Shown in pieces: positions 1 to 5,427 of a DNA stretch of 5,840 nt. Source of the DNA: an uncultured Gammaproteobacteria bacterium (GTDB lineage: Bacteria > Pseudomonadota > Gammaproteobacteria > Pseudomonadales > Azotimanducaceae); NCBI GenBank assembly GCA_913043075.1, contig CAJWLI010000096.1, positions 1 to 5,840 of the forward strand. The letters run 5' to 3'. Under the pieces are notes generated by a model. It did no database searches. It was not told the origin of the DNA and saw only the letters and a list, made by a program, of their open reading frames with translations. Numbering within the stretch: the first letter of the stretch is position 1; each line of letters opens with the position of its first letter. A program made the translations under genes and the position numbers.

Positions 1-34
1 CAATTGCCAAGTAACTTAATGCGGAAAATATCAT
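1..34 (-). CDS. Possible N-terminus of a divergent membrane protein gene (CorE/YpjD-type?), cut by the left edge
   Basis: On the minus strand an ATG at positions 34-32 opens a frame that stays open to the window edge and encodes MIFSALSYLAI. These 11 residues are hydrophobic and could begin a first transmembrane segment. In several gammaproteobacteria the gene divergent from ffh encodes an inner-membrane protein of the cytochrome c assembly family (CorE/YpjD), whose proteins begin with such a segment, so position and character fit. A weak GAG (minus strand, complement of 41-43) lies 6 bases upstream of the ATG. Eleven residues cannot identify a family, so the call rests on synteny and hydrophobicity only. 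It could equally be a chance open frame. Confidence 0.35.
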   Translation of the reverse strand, partial: MIFSALSYLAI

Positions 35-46
35 TTGTTGCTCAAT

Positions 47-61
47 TCAAAAAATTTTTGA
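47..61. promoter_or_regulatory. A/T-tract inverted repeat, possible UP element or bent DNA
   Basis: Six A residues followed by five T residues form an inverted repeat with 7-bp arms (TCAAAAA and TTTTTGA) around one central A. It sits immediately upstream of the proposed -35 hexamer of ffh, where an AT-rich UP element would contact the RNA polymerase alpha subunit. Phased A/T tracts also curve DNA. The pattern is visible in the sequence; the role is inferred from its position. Confidence 0.4.
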
Positions 62-84
62 TTGTTGTCAAGCCTGACAACAAT
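61..84. repeat. Perfect 10-bp inverted repeat between ffh and the divergent frame
   Basis: ATTGTTGTCA (61-70) and its exact reverse complement TGACAACAAT (75-84) flank the four bases AGCC. As DNA it looks like a binding site for a dimeric regulator; as RNA it would form a stable hairpin. Read on the minus strand it is followed by a six-T tract, so it resembles a terminator in that direction, although a start codon lies only about 27 bases further on. On the + strand no proper T tract follows. It overlaps the likely ffh promoter, so an operator is the more natural reading. Confidence 0.6.
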
Positions 85-93
85 ATATTATCT
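65..93 (+). promoter_or_regulatory. Likely sigma-70 promoter of ffh
   Basis: A -35-like TTGTCA (65-70, five of six consensus bases) lies inside the inverted repeat. Two overlapping -10 candidates follow: TATTAT at 86-91 (five of six bases, 15-bp spacer) and TTATCT at 88-93 (weaker, 17-bp spacer). Transcription would start near 98-100 and give a leader of about 20 bases before the ATG at 122. The A/T tract just upstream fits an UP element. The spacing is not ideal for either -10, so the exact start is uncertain. Confidence 0.4.
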
Positions 94-121
94 TAAGGCG
101 TTCAGATTTTCAGGTATAAAT

Positions 122-1456
122 ATGTTTGAAACATTATCAAAAAAAATGACAGACGCTTTTTCTGTGATTTCACCCAAAAGTAGCTTGACCGAAGATAATA
201 TTCAACAAGCCGTAAAGGATATTAGAGTCGGTTTGCTCGAGGCAGACGTCGCTCTCAGCGTAATTGATGATTTTATTTCCAAAGTTAAAAGCAGATCCGT
301 TGGAAAAAAGATTTCAAAAGGATTGTCTGCCTCTCAACAGTTTATAAAGATTGTTAAGGAAGAATTAACCGATCTGATGGGAGCGGAAGGAACCAGTCTG
401 GACTTGGCGTCGCAACCTCCTGTAGTGATTTTAGTAGCCGGCTTGCAGGGTGTGGGAAAGACTACTACCGTAGGTAAATTAAGCGCGCTGCTCAGAGAAC
501 GAGAAAAAAAATCGGTTTTGGTTGCAAGTACTGATGTCCAGAGACCGGCAGCAATCGAACAACTTAAACTTCTTGCCTCTGCAGCTGGTGTCGAATTCTT
601 CCCATCAAATCCGACCCAGTCGCCGAAAGAAATTGCTAGATCGTCGCTCGTCGAAGCAAAAACTCAATTTAAGGATGTTCTAATAGTAGATACGGCAGGG
701 CGTTTGTCTGTGGATCAAGAAATGATGCAGGAGTTAAAGGACATACATTCTGTTTTAGAACCAAAAGAGACTTTATTTGTGGTCGATGCTTTAACAGGAC
801 AGGACGCGGCCCTTACCGCTAAGACTTTTGACAACGAATTGGCTTTAACGGGATTGATCCTCTCAAAAGTTGATAGCGATAGTCGTGGAGGAGCAGCACT
901 GTCAGCGAAGGCGGTTACCGGAAAACCAATAAAATTTATAGCTAATGGCGAATCGATAGATTCAATTGAGTACTTTCATGCTGAACGGGTGGCGTCTAGG
1001 ATACTAGGAATGGGGGATGTGCTCTCCCTTATTGAAGAGGTTGAAAGGAAGGTTGACGCTAAAAAAGCGAGTAGGTTGGCCTCGAAATTTAAAAAAGGAA
1101 ACAAGTTCGATTTAGAGGATTTTAGAGATCAGATTCAGCAAATGAACAACTTAGGTGGGCTTGGAAAAATGCTTGAGAAACTCCCGATTTCGGGTCCAAT
1201 GAAAGAAAGTGCTCAGGAAAAGATTGAGAGGAATAAATTTGGTCAAATGATAGTTATCATTGACTCAATGACCCCAAAAGAGAGGCACTTCCCTGATAAG
1301 ATAAATGGTTCCAGAAAAAGGCGAATAGCAAGTGGTTCGGGCACGACGATACAAGATATAAGTCGACTTCTGAAACAGTTTAAACAGATGCAAAAAATGA
1401 CAAAGAAATTAGGCAAGGGGGGGCGTTTAGCTGACGCGATGAAAGGAATGGGCTAA
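122..1456 (+). CDS. ffh: Signal recognition particle protein Ffh (SRP54 homologue)
   Basis: Ffh is the GTPase that binds 4.5S RNA and signal sequences of nascent membrane proteins and delivers ribosomes to FtsY at the inner membrane. The 444-residue product (E. coli 453) has the N domain (about 1-90), the G domain with P-loop GLQGVGKT (107-114), DVQRPAA (138-144), DTAGR (190-194), SKVD (248-251) and the GRILGMGD-like ASRILGMGD (291-299), and the M domain with the RNA-binding SRKRRIASGSG (397-407). The ATG at 122 is chosen because it gives the standard MFETLS start and has AGG 7 bases upstream; the frame also extends back to a TTG at 62, but that would translate the promoter region. Small departures from the usual sequence are SKVDSD in place of TKxDGD and ANGE in place of GxGE, both conservative. 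It appears to be transcribed alone and ends in a terminator. Confidence 0.97.
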   Translation: MFETLSKKMTDAFSVISPKSSLTEDNIQQAVKDIRVGLLEADVALSVIDDFISKVKSRSVGKKISKGLSASQQFIKIVKEELTDLMGAEGTSLDLASQPPVVILVAGLQGVGKTTTVGKLSALLREREKKSVLVASTDVQRPAAIEQLKLLASAAGVEFFPSNPTQSPKEIARSSLVEAKTQFKDVLIVDTAGRLSVDQEMMQELKDIHSVLEPKETLFVVDALTGQDAALTAKTFDNELALTGLILSKVDSDSRGGAALSAKAVTGKPIKFIANGESIDSIEYFHAERVASRILGMGDVLSLIEEVERKVDAKKASRLASKFKKGNKFDLEDFRDQIQQMNNLGGLGKMLEKLPISGPMKESAQEKIERNKFGQMIVIIDSMTPKERHFPDKINGSRKRRIASGSGTTIQDISRLLKQFKQMQKMTKKLGKGGRLADAMKGMG

Positions 1457-1489
1457 GTCGATCTTTAGAATCGACTTATAAGTTTTTTT
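1454..1489 (+). terminator. Rho-independent terminator of ffh, overlapping its stop codon
   Basis: TAAGTCGAT (1454-1462) pairs exactly with ATCGACTTA (1470-1478) across a seven-base loop, giving a 9-bp stem. A run of seven T residues (1483-1489) follows after four bases. The TAA stop of ffh is the first three bases of the left arm, so a ribosome finishing ffh would cover part of the stem. The stem is AT-rich and set slightly away from the T run, so termination may be partial. Confidence 0.65.
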
Positions 1490-1523
1490 ATCAGAGCACG
1501 AAAACTTTAGAAATTATATGCGG

Positions 1524-1552
1524 TTGGATTATTTTGCGCTTTCGCTTAGAAT
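1524..1552 (+). promoter_or_regulatory. Likely promoter of the rpsP-rimM-trmD-rplS operon
   Basis: TTGGAT (1524-1529) and TAGAAT (1547-1552, five of six bases of the -10 consensus) are separated by 17 bases. It lies between the ffh terminator and rpsP, where an operon promoter is expected. Transcription would start near 1559 and give a leader of about 50 bases. The -35 matches only TTG well, so it may be a moderate promoter, or ffh read-through may add to it. Confidence 0.45.
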
Positions 1553-1573
1553 AACGATCCATTTTTTAAGATC

Positions 1574-1604
1574 CAAGGGTTGTTTCGGTCCTTGTTGAAG
1601 GAAG
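1574..1604 (+). promoter_or_regulatory. rpsP leader with two mutually exclusive hairpins around the ribosome binding site
   Basis: The Shine-Dalgarno AAGGA (1598-1602), 7 bases before the rpsP ATG, is exactly complementary to TCCTT (1589-1593) across the loop GTTG, which would hide the site. The same pyrimidine segment, CCTTG (1590-1594), is also exactly complementary to CAAGG (1574-1578) and can be extended by two G-U pairs, which would free it. Only one of the two helices can form at a time. The complementarity is seen directly; a regulatory role is inference, and both stems are short. Confidence 0.35.
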
Positions 1605-1609
1605 ATTTC

Positions 1610-1891
1610 ATGATAGTAGTGCGTCTAGCGAGGGGCGGTAGCAAAAAACGTCCGTTTTACCATTTTCATGTAGCGGATAGGCGGGAGCCTAGGGATGGCA
1701 AATATATTGAGCGTCTAGGATTTTTTAATCCGTTGGCGCGCGGCGGCGAAGAAGAGATGCGTTTGGACACAGCTCGTCTGGAATATTGGCTTGGCCAAGG
1801 CGCAAAAATGTCAGACAGGGTGAAATCCTTGGCTAAGAGACAAAAAAGAAAGATCCGTGAACAAGAGCCTAAAGATGGCGAGGCTGCCTAA
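1610..1891 (+). CDS. rpsP: 30S ribosomal protein S16
   Basis: S16 is a primary or secondary binder of 16S rRNA in the 30S body and is needed for assembly. The 93-residue product carries the family's VRLAR (4-8) and KKRPFY (12-17) near the N-terminus, YIERLGFFNP (32-41) and LGQGAKMSDRV (61-71). E. coli S16 has 82 residues; the extra length is a charged Lys/Arg/Glu tail (about 75-93), which varies between species. The ATG at 1610 is chosen over an in-frame TTG at 1580 because AAGGA stands 7 bases before it and the product then starts MIVVRLAR as in the family. It is the first gene of the trmD operon and is followed by rimM after 7 bases. Confidence 0.97.
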   Translation: MIVVRLARGGSKKRPFYHFHVADRREPRDGKYIERLGFFNPLARGGEEEMRLDTARLEYWLGQGAKMSDRVKSLAKRQKRKIREQEPKDGEAA

Positions 1892-1898
1892 ATGAAAA

Positions 1899-2423
1899 GT
1901 GACTAATATCCAAGGAGTGCTTGTTGGGGAAATTATAGGGTCACATGGCCTAAAAGGATGGGTTCAGGTATTTTCCTATACTAGGCCGGCTGAAAAGATT
2001 TTGACATACTCTCCGTGGCAATTGACCGATGCGACTGAAAGCGAGGAGGTTGTGATTTCATCCTCTCGAGTGGCCGGAAAGAAAATATTGGTATTGTTTG
2101 AGGAATGTGTGAGCAGGAGTCAAGCAGATGAATTTCGGGCTAGAAAAGTCCTTATAGACAAATCTCAAATGCCAGATCTAGAAGAAGGAGATTTTTATTG
2201 GAATGAGTTAGTCGGTATGAAAGTAAAATCGAAAGAAGGAATCTTTTTGGGCAACGTGGAAACCTTGATAGAAACCGGAGCTAACGATGTCTTAGTAGTG
2301 AGTCCAGCCAAAGGGAGTTGGGATGATCAGCAGAGACTTATTCCTTACGTAGATCGAGAAGTAATTGTGAAAGTAGACCAGTTTTTGAATCAGATAACCG
2401 TCGACTGGGACCCTAACTATTGA
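1899..2423 (+). CDS. rimM: Ribosome maturation factor RimM
   Basis: RimM binds S19 in the head of the maturing 30S subunit and speeds 16S rRNA processing. The 174-residue product (E. coli 182) has the N-terminal beta-barrel domain with GSHGLKGW (14-21), then the linker EEGDFYWNELVG (95-106), a C-terminal PRC-barrel domain with ETGANDVLVV (125-134) and RLIPYV (146-151), and ends in VDWDPNY as E. coli does in VDWDPGF. In E. coli a Tyr-Tyr pair in the linker matters for S19 binding; here it is Phe-Tyr (99-100). The start is GTG: an in-frame TGA at 1893-1895 rules out anything further upstream. No clear Shine-Dalgarno precedes it, so translation probably depends on ribosomes ending rpsP 7 bases earlier. 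A later GTG at 1917 is less likely because its purine stretch abuts the codon. Confidence 0.95.
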   Translation: MTNIQGVLVGEIIGSHGLKGWVQVFSYTRPAEKILTYSPWQLTDATESEEVVISSSRVAGKKILVLFEECVSRSQADEFRARKVLIDKSQMPDLEEGDFYWNELVGMKVKSKEGIFLGNVETLIETGANDVLVVSPAKGSWDDQQRLIPYVDREVIVKVDQFLNQITVDWDPNY

Positions 2424-2441
2424 AGGGAAAAAACGAATTTT

Positions 2442-3182
2442 ATGTGGGTAGGAATTATATCTTTATTTCCAGAAATCTTTGGTCCCTTCCTAAAATTTGG
2501 AGTTATAGGAAGGGGAAGACATAGCGGGTTGATCAAGATAGATTTTTGGAATCCGAGGGATTTCTCTGATGATCCAAAAGGGGCAGTGGATGATAAGCCC
2601 TACGGAGGAGGCCCGGGTATGGTTATGAAGGCGCAGCCTATTTTTAGTGCTATTGAGGCTGCTAAAGAAGAGCGAGGGAGTGATTTGCACGTTGTGTATT
2701 TGTCGCCACAGGGCAGTCCTTTAAATCAAAATGTTTTAAAAGGTTTTTTAGAAAAGAGAAATATCTTACTAGTTTGTGGAAGGTACGAAGGAATAGACGA
2801 AAGGCTAATAGAGCACGCGGTTGATGAGCAGATCTCAATAGGAGACTACGTCTTGAGCGGTGGGGAGACAGCAGCAATGGTTGTCATTGACGGAGTATCC
2901 AGGTTCGTGCCTGGTCTTTTGGGAGGAGAAACTTCCGCTCACGATGATTCGTTCTCAGACGGTTTGCTAGAGTACCCGCAGTATACGAGGCCAGTTACCT
3001 GGGCTGGGCACTCAGTCCCAGATATACTCCTCAGCGGTGACCATCAAAAAATTGCCGATTGGAGAAAAACTGAATCGATCGATCGGACCTCAAAGAGACG
3101 TCCTGATCTTTTAAAAAGCCGGACACTTACCGAAAAAGAACGAAAAATATTGAACAAAAATATAGAAATGTCTAACGAATGA
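2442..3182 (+). CDS. trmD: tRNA (guanine-37-N1)-methyltransferase TrmD
   Basis: TrmD uses S-adenosylmethionine to methylate G37 of tRNAs reading CUN, CCN and CGG codons, which prevents +1 frameshifting; it is a cytoplasmic SPOUT-family homodimer. The 246-residue product (E. coli 255) starts MWVGIISLFPEIF and shows DDKPYGGGPGM (50-60), YLSPQG (86-91), CGRYEGIDER (112-121) and SIGDYVLSGGE (132-142) of the trefoil-knot cofactor site. The catalytic residues known from E. coli and Haemophilus, Arg154 and Asp169, are at identical positions (SRF and HDDSF). The C-terminal tRNA-binding domain is complete, with LLSGDH (196-201). An AAGGGA lies 13 bases before the ATG, a rather long spacing. It follows rimM by 18 bases and precedes rplS by 11. 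Confidence 0.97.
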   Translation: MWVGIISLFPEIFGPFLKFGVIGRGRHSGLIKIDFWNPRDFSDDPKGAVDDKPYGGGPGMVMKAQPIFSAIEAAKEERGSDLHVVYLSPQGSPLNQNVLKGFLEKRNILLVCGRYEGIDERLIEHAVDEQISIGDYVLSGGETAAMVVIDGVSRFVPGLLGGETSAHDDSFSDGLLEYPQYTRPVTWAGHSVPDILLSGDHQKIADWRKTESIDRTSKRRPDLLKSRTLTEKERKILNKNIEMSNE

Positions 3183-3186
3183 AGGA
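3182..3186 (+). promoter_or_regulatory. Ribosome binding site deciding the rplS start
   Basis: AAGGA lies 7 bases before the ATG at 3194 and overlaps the last base of the trmD stop codon. This favours 3194 over the in-frame ATG at 3179, which overlaps the trmD stop as ATGA but has no purine-rich site at the right distance. Confidence 0.6.
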
Positions 3187-3193
3187 CAGACAG

Positions 3194-3547
3194 ATGAGTA
3201 AAAACAGAATTATAGAAAATATCGAAGCGGGCCAAATCAAACATGACCACCCCGAATTTAGCCCTGGAGATACTGTTACTGTTCAGGTTAGGGTAAGAGA
3301 GGGCAGCAGAGAGCGCCTGCAGGCTTACGAAGGTGTAGTCATAGCTAAAAGGAACAGAGGTTTAAATTCGGCTTTTACGGTGAGGAAAATTTCTCATGGG
3401 GTAGGAGTGGAGAGAACGTTTCAAACATATAGTCCTCTGATAGATAGTATTACCCTAAAGCGCCGAGGTGATGTCAGGAAGTCTAAGCTTTACTATCTCA
3501 GAGAAAGAAGCGGCCGCTCCGCTAGAATAAAAGAAAAATTAGGTTAA
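3194..3547 (+). CDS. rplS: 50S ribosomal protein L19
   Basis: L19 sits at the interface of the 50S and 30S subunits and contributes to an intersubunit bridge. The 117-residue product (E. coli 115) matches the family throughout: FSPGDTV (22-28), QAYEGVVIAKRNRGL (43-57), FTVRKISHGVGVER (61-74), the PLIDSITLKRRG stretch (81-92) and KLYYLRER (98-105), ending in a basic tail. Starting at 3194 gives the expected MSKNRIIE N-terminus; an ATG at 3179 would add five residues (MKDRQ). It is the last gene of the trmD operon. No strong terminator follows within the 87 bases before xerD, so some transcription may continue into it. Confidence 0.97.
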   Translation: MSKNRIIENIEAGQIKHDHPEFSPGDTVTVQVRVREGSRERLQAYEGVVIAKRNRGLNSAFTVRKISHGVGVERTFQTYSPLIDSITLKRRGDVRKSKLYYLRERSGRSARIKEKLG

Positions 3548-3634
3548 TACTTCGGTCTTTTCTTAATTATTCTAAATGCAAAAATCTGAAATGAAGGCAG
3601 GAGTTTCTCTATAAGTATCACTACCCGCCAAAAG

Positions 3635-4540
3635 TTGCATTTCGAGAGGGACGCTACCCTGATTTCACAATTCCTTAACAAATTGTGGGTTGAAAAAGGG
3701 CTAAGTCAAAACACACTTCGTTCGTACGAGTATGATTTAAAAAGCTTAAGCAGGTGGTTGAGCTCAGAAATGGCTCGGGGGCTTAAGGCGGCGGACAGAA
3801 AAATGATCTTGGGTTATCTCTCTCACTTACTAGAAAAAGGAATTTCCTCTCGTTCGGCGTCTAGGCGGCTCTCCTCTATTAAATCTTTCTATAAATTTCT
3901 CTATGAAAAAAATCAAATAGATCGAGATCCTGTCGAAAAAGTCGATAATCCAAAACTTGGTAGATCACTCCCCAAAATTTTATCTGAGAGGGATGTAGAG
4001 ATTTTGCTGCTTTCGCCAGACACGACCACGCCACTTGGAATACGTGACAAAACTATGCTTGAGCTAATATATGCGTGCGGTCTGAGAGTAAGTGAGATTA
4101 TTGGTCTCTCCATAGACCAAATTAATCTGCGCCAGGGCGCTCTTAGAACTGTGGGGAAAGGATCTAAAGAACGTATGATACCGATAGGAGATGTTGCTTT
4201 ATCTTGGCTGAAGGAATATCTGGAGGACGCTAGACCAAAGCTTCTTAGAAAAAATCTACAGGAGGATATTCTTTTCCCAAGCAGAAAAGGTTTGCCTATG
4301 ACTCGTCAGGCCTTCTGGCACAGAGTAAAGCGTTACTCTATCAAAGCAGGGATTAAACAAGACCTTTCTCCGCACACCTTGAGGCACGCCTTTGCAACTC
4401 ATTTAGTAAATCGAGGGGCTGACCTCAGGGTTGTTCAGCTCCTTTTAGGGCATTCCGACTTGTCGACAACTCAAATATACACGCACGTGGCGAGCGAGAG
4501 ATTAAAAAAATTTCATGAGACTCATCACCCTCGCGGCTAA
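3635..4540 (+). CDS. xerD: Site-specific tyrosine recombinase XerD
   Basis: XerD acts with XerC and FtsK at the dif site to resolve chromosome dimers at cell division. The 301-residue product (E. coli 298) has the SAM-like core-binding domain (about 8-95) and a complete tyrosine recombinase catalytic domain. All six active-site residues are present: Arg151 (GLRVSE), Lys175 (VGKGSKER), His247 and Arg250 (SPHTLRHAFATH), His273 (LLGHSDLSTTQ) and nucleophile Tyr282 (IYTH). The ending, HETHHPRG, and the FWHRVK stretch (227-232) match XerD rather than XerC, and dsbC next door supports this. The start is unusual: the first possible start after an in-frame stop at 3587-3589 is TTG 3635, with no clear Shine-Dalgarno. 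A CTG at 3659 has GAGGG 8 bases before it and would shorten the protein by eight residues. The TTG start gives the usual family length. Confidence 0.95.
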   Translation: MHFERDATLISQFLNKLWVEKGLSQNTLRSYEYDLKSLSRWLSSEMARGLKAADRKMILGYLSHLLEKGISSRSASRRLSSIKSFYKFLYEKNQIDRDPVEKVDNPKLGRSLPKILSERDVEILLLSPDTTTPLGIRDKTMLELIYACGLRVSEIIGLSIDQINLRQGALRTVGKGSKERMIPIGDVALSWLKEYLEDARPKLLRKNLQEDILFPSRKGLPMTRQAFWHRVKRYSIKAGIKQDLSPHTLRHAFATHLVNRGADLRVVQLLLGHSDLSTTQIYTHVASERLKKFHETHHPRG

Positions 4541-4614
4541 ACATTAACAATTTATTTGCTTACTTTTTTTAGTTAGTGCAAAGTCGGTCAATGAGTCACC
4601 TCGGTGTTAAAATA

Positions 4615-5358
4615 ATGTCTTTTTTTCTAATGAGCAGAATCTTTCTAGCTTTATCTTTTTTGTTTTTTACCTCTATATGCTTCGCTAGTTATGAAAGTGT
4701 TGAAAAAGGGATCAAAGATAAATTATTGGTGATCTCTCCTAAAATGCCTATCGACCTTGTAAGTGCTACAGAGATTCCTTGGCTTTTCCAAGTCTCGTTG
4801 AAAGATGGCACCATCTTGTACGCAGACAAAAATGGACATTTCCTTTTTGCGGGCCAAGTCTTTGACATGCGCGAGGGTCGATTTAATAACCTTACAGAAA
4901 AATCCAAGAAGGATAATAGAAGAGATTTACTCTCGTTATCGCCAGAAAATGAAATGATCATATTTCCCTCGAAAACTCCTAAACCTTTGGCCACGATCAC
5001 TGTTTTTACAGACATCGATTGCGGCTATTGCAGGAAATTGCATAGGGAGGTTGGTCTGTTGAATGAATTAGGTGTGACGGTTAGGTATCTTGGATTTCCT
5101 AGAGCAGGTGTTGGTTCGGATTCCTATGAAAAAATTGTGGCTGCTTGGTGCTCAGAGGATCCGATGGATGCACTGACGAGAGCAAAATTAGGACAAGATA
5201 TCGGAGACTTATATTGTGATAATCCTATTGAGAAGCAATTAATATTGGGCGAAAAATTAGGTGTCTCGGGCACTCCAGCTATCTTTTTTGAGGATGGCAC
5301 ATTGCAACCGGGCTATATCGAGGCAAGAAAAATGGCGACCCTTTTAGGAATAAGATAA
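4615..5358 (+). CDS. dsbC: Thiol:disulfide interchange protein DsbC (disulfide isomerase)
   Basis: DsbC is the periplasmic homodimeric isomerase that reshuffles wrong disulfides and is kept reduced by DsbD. The 247-residue product (E. coli 236) begins with a signal peptide: a hydrophobic stretch (about 9-22) ending ICFA, with cleavage probably after Ala24. Then come the N-terminal dimerisation domain (about 25-88), a linker and a thioredoxin-fold domain with TVFTDIDCGYC (129-139; active-site Cys136 and Cys139), the second structural pair Cys179 and Cys201, and the cis-proline loop GVSGTP (216-221). Start choice is uncertain: ATG 4615 has a weak GGTG 8 bases upstream; ATG 4630 would give a shorter but workable signal peptide, and ATG 4591 or GTG 4576 a longer one. 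The cysteine in SIC is not a good lipobox, so a soluble periplasmic protein is favoured. It follows xerD as in E. coli. Confidence 0.95.
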   Translation: MSFFLMSRIFLALSFLFFTSICFASYESVEKGIKDKLLVISPKMPIDLVSATEIPWLFQVSLKDGTILYADKNGHFLFAGQVFDMREGRFNNLTEKSKKDNRRDLLSLSPENEMIIFPSKTPKPLATITVFTDIDCGYCRKLHREVGLLNELGVTVRYLGFPRAGVGSDSYEKIVAAWCSEDPMDALTRAKLGQDIGDLYCDNPIEKQLILGEKLGVSGTPAIFFEDGTLQPGYIEARKMATLLGIR

Positions 5359-5427
5359 ATCCCAAGTTCTAAAGAAAATTCTGTTAATTACAAAGAAAAG
5401 AATGCTCTTAGGCGCTATGAAATAACG

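Noticed and set aside
62..121. N-terminal extension of Ffh from TTG 62
   Set aside because: It would translate the inverted repeat and promoter. The ATG at 122 has a ribosome site and gives the standard Ffh N-terminus.
1580..1609. Upstream TTG start for rpsP
   Set aside because: The added ten residues are not part of S16, and AAGGA precedes the ATG at 1610 at correct spacing.
2490..3250. Minus-strand open frames of 66-71 codons under trmD and rplS
   Set aside because: They lie opposite strongly conserved genes, have unremarkable low-complexity products and no ribosome sites; they are shadows of the real coding frames.
3531..3565. Possible terminator after rplS (AAGAAAA pairing with TTTTCTT)
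   Set aside because: The stem is only A-T and one G-C pair with a 20-base loop, and no T run follows, so it is too weak to call.
3913..4113. Minus-strand open frame within xerD
   Set aside because: It is antisense to the conserved XerD catalytic domain, and its Ser/Ile-rich product looks like a shadow translation.
4541..4575. Terminator or promoter between xerD and dsbC, because of the T7 run at 4564-4570
   Set aside because: No GC-containing hairpin precedes the T run, and no -35/-10 pair with sensible spacing fits. It holds nothing I can support.
4689..5015. Minus-strand 108-codon open frame opposite dsbC
   Set aside because: It is longer than the other shadows, but it overlaps a clear DsbC domain and shows no recognisable motif.
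5402..5425. Short ORF ATG CTC TTA GGC GCT ATG AAA TAA before the transporter
   Set aside because: Seven codons in another frame with only a weak purine stretch upstream; most likely chance, although a one-base sequencing error here could hide the real transporter start.
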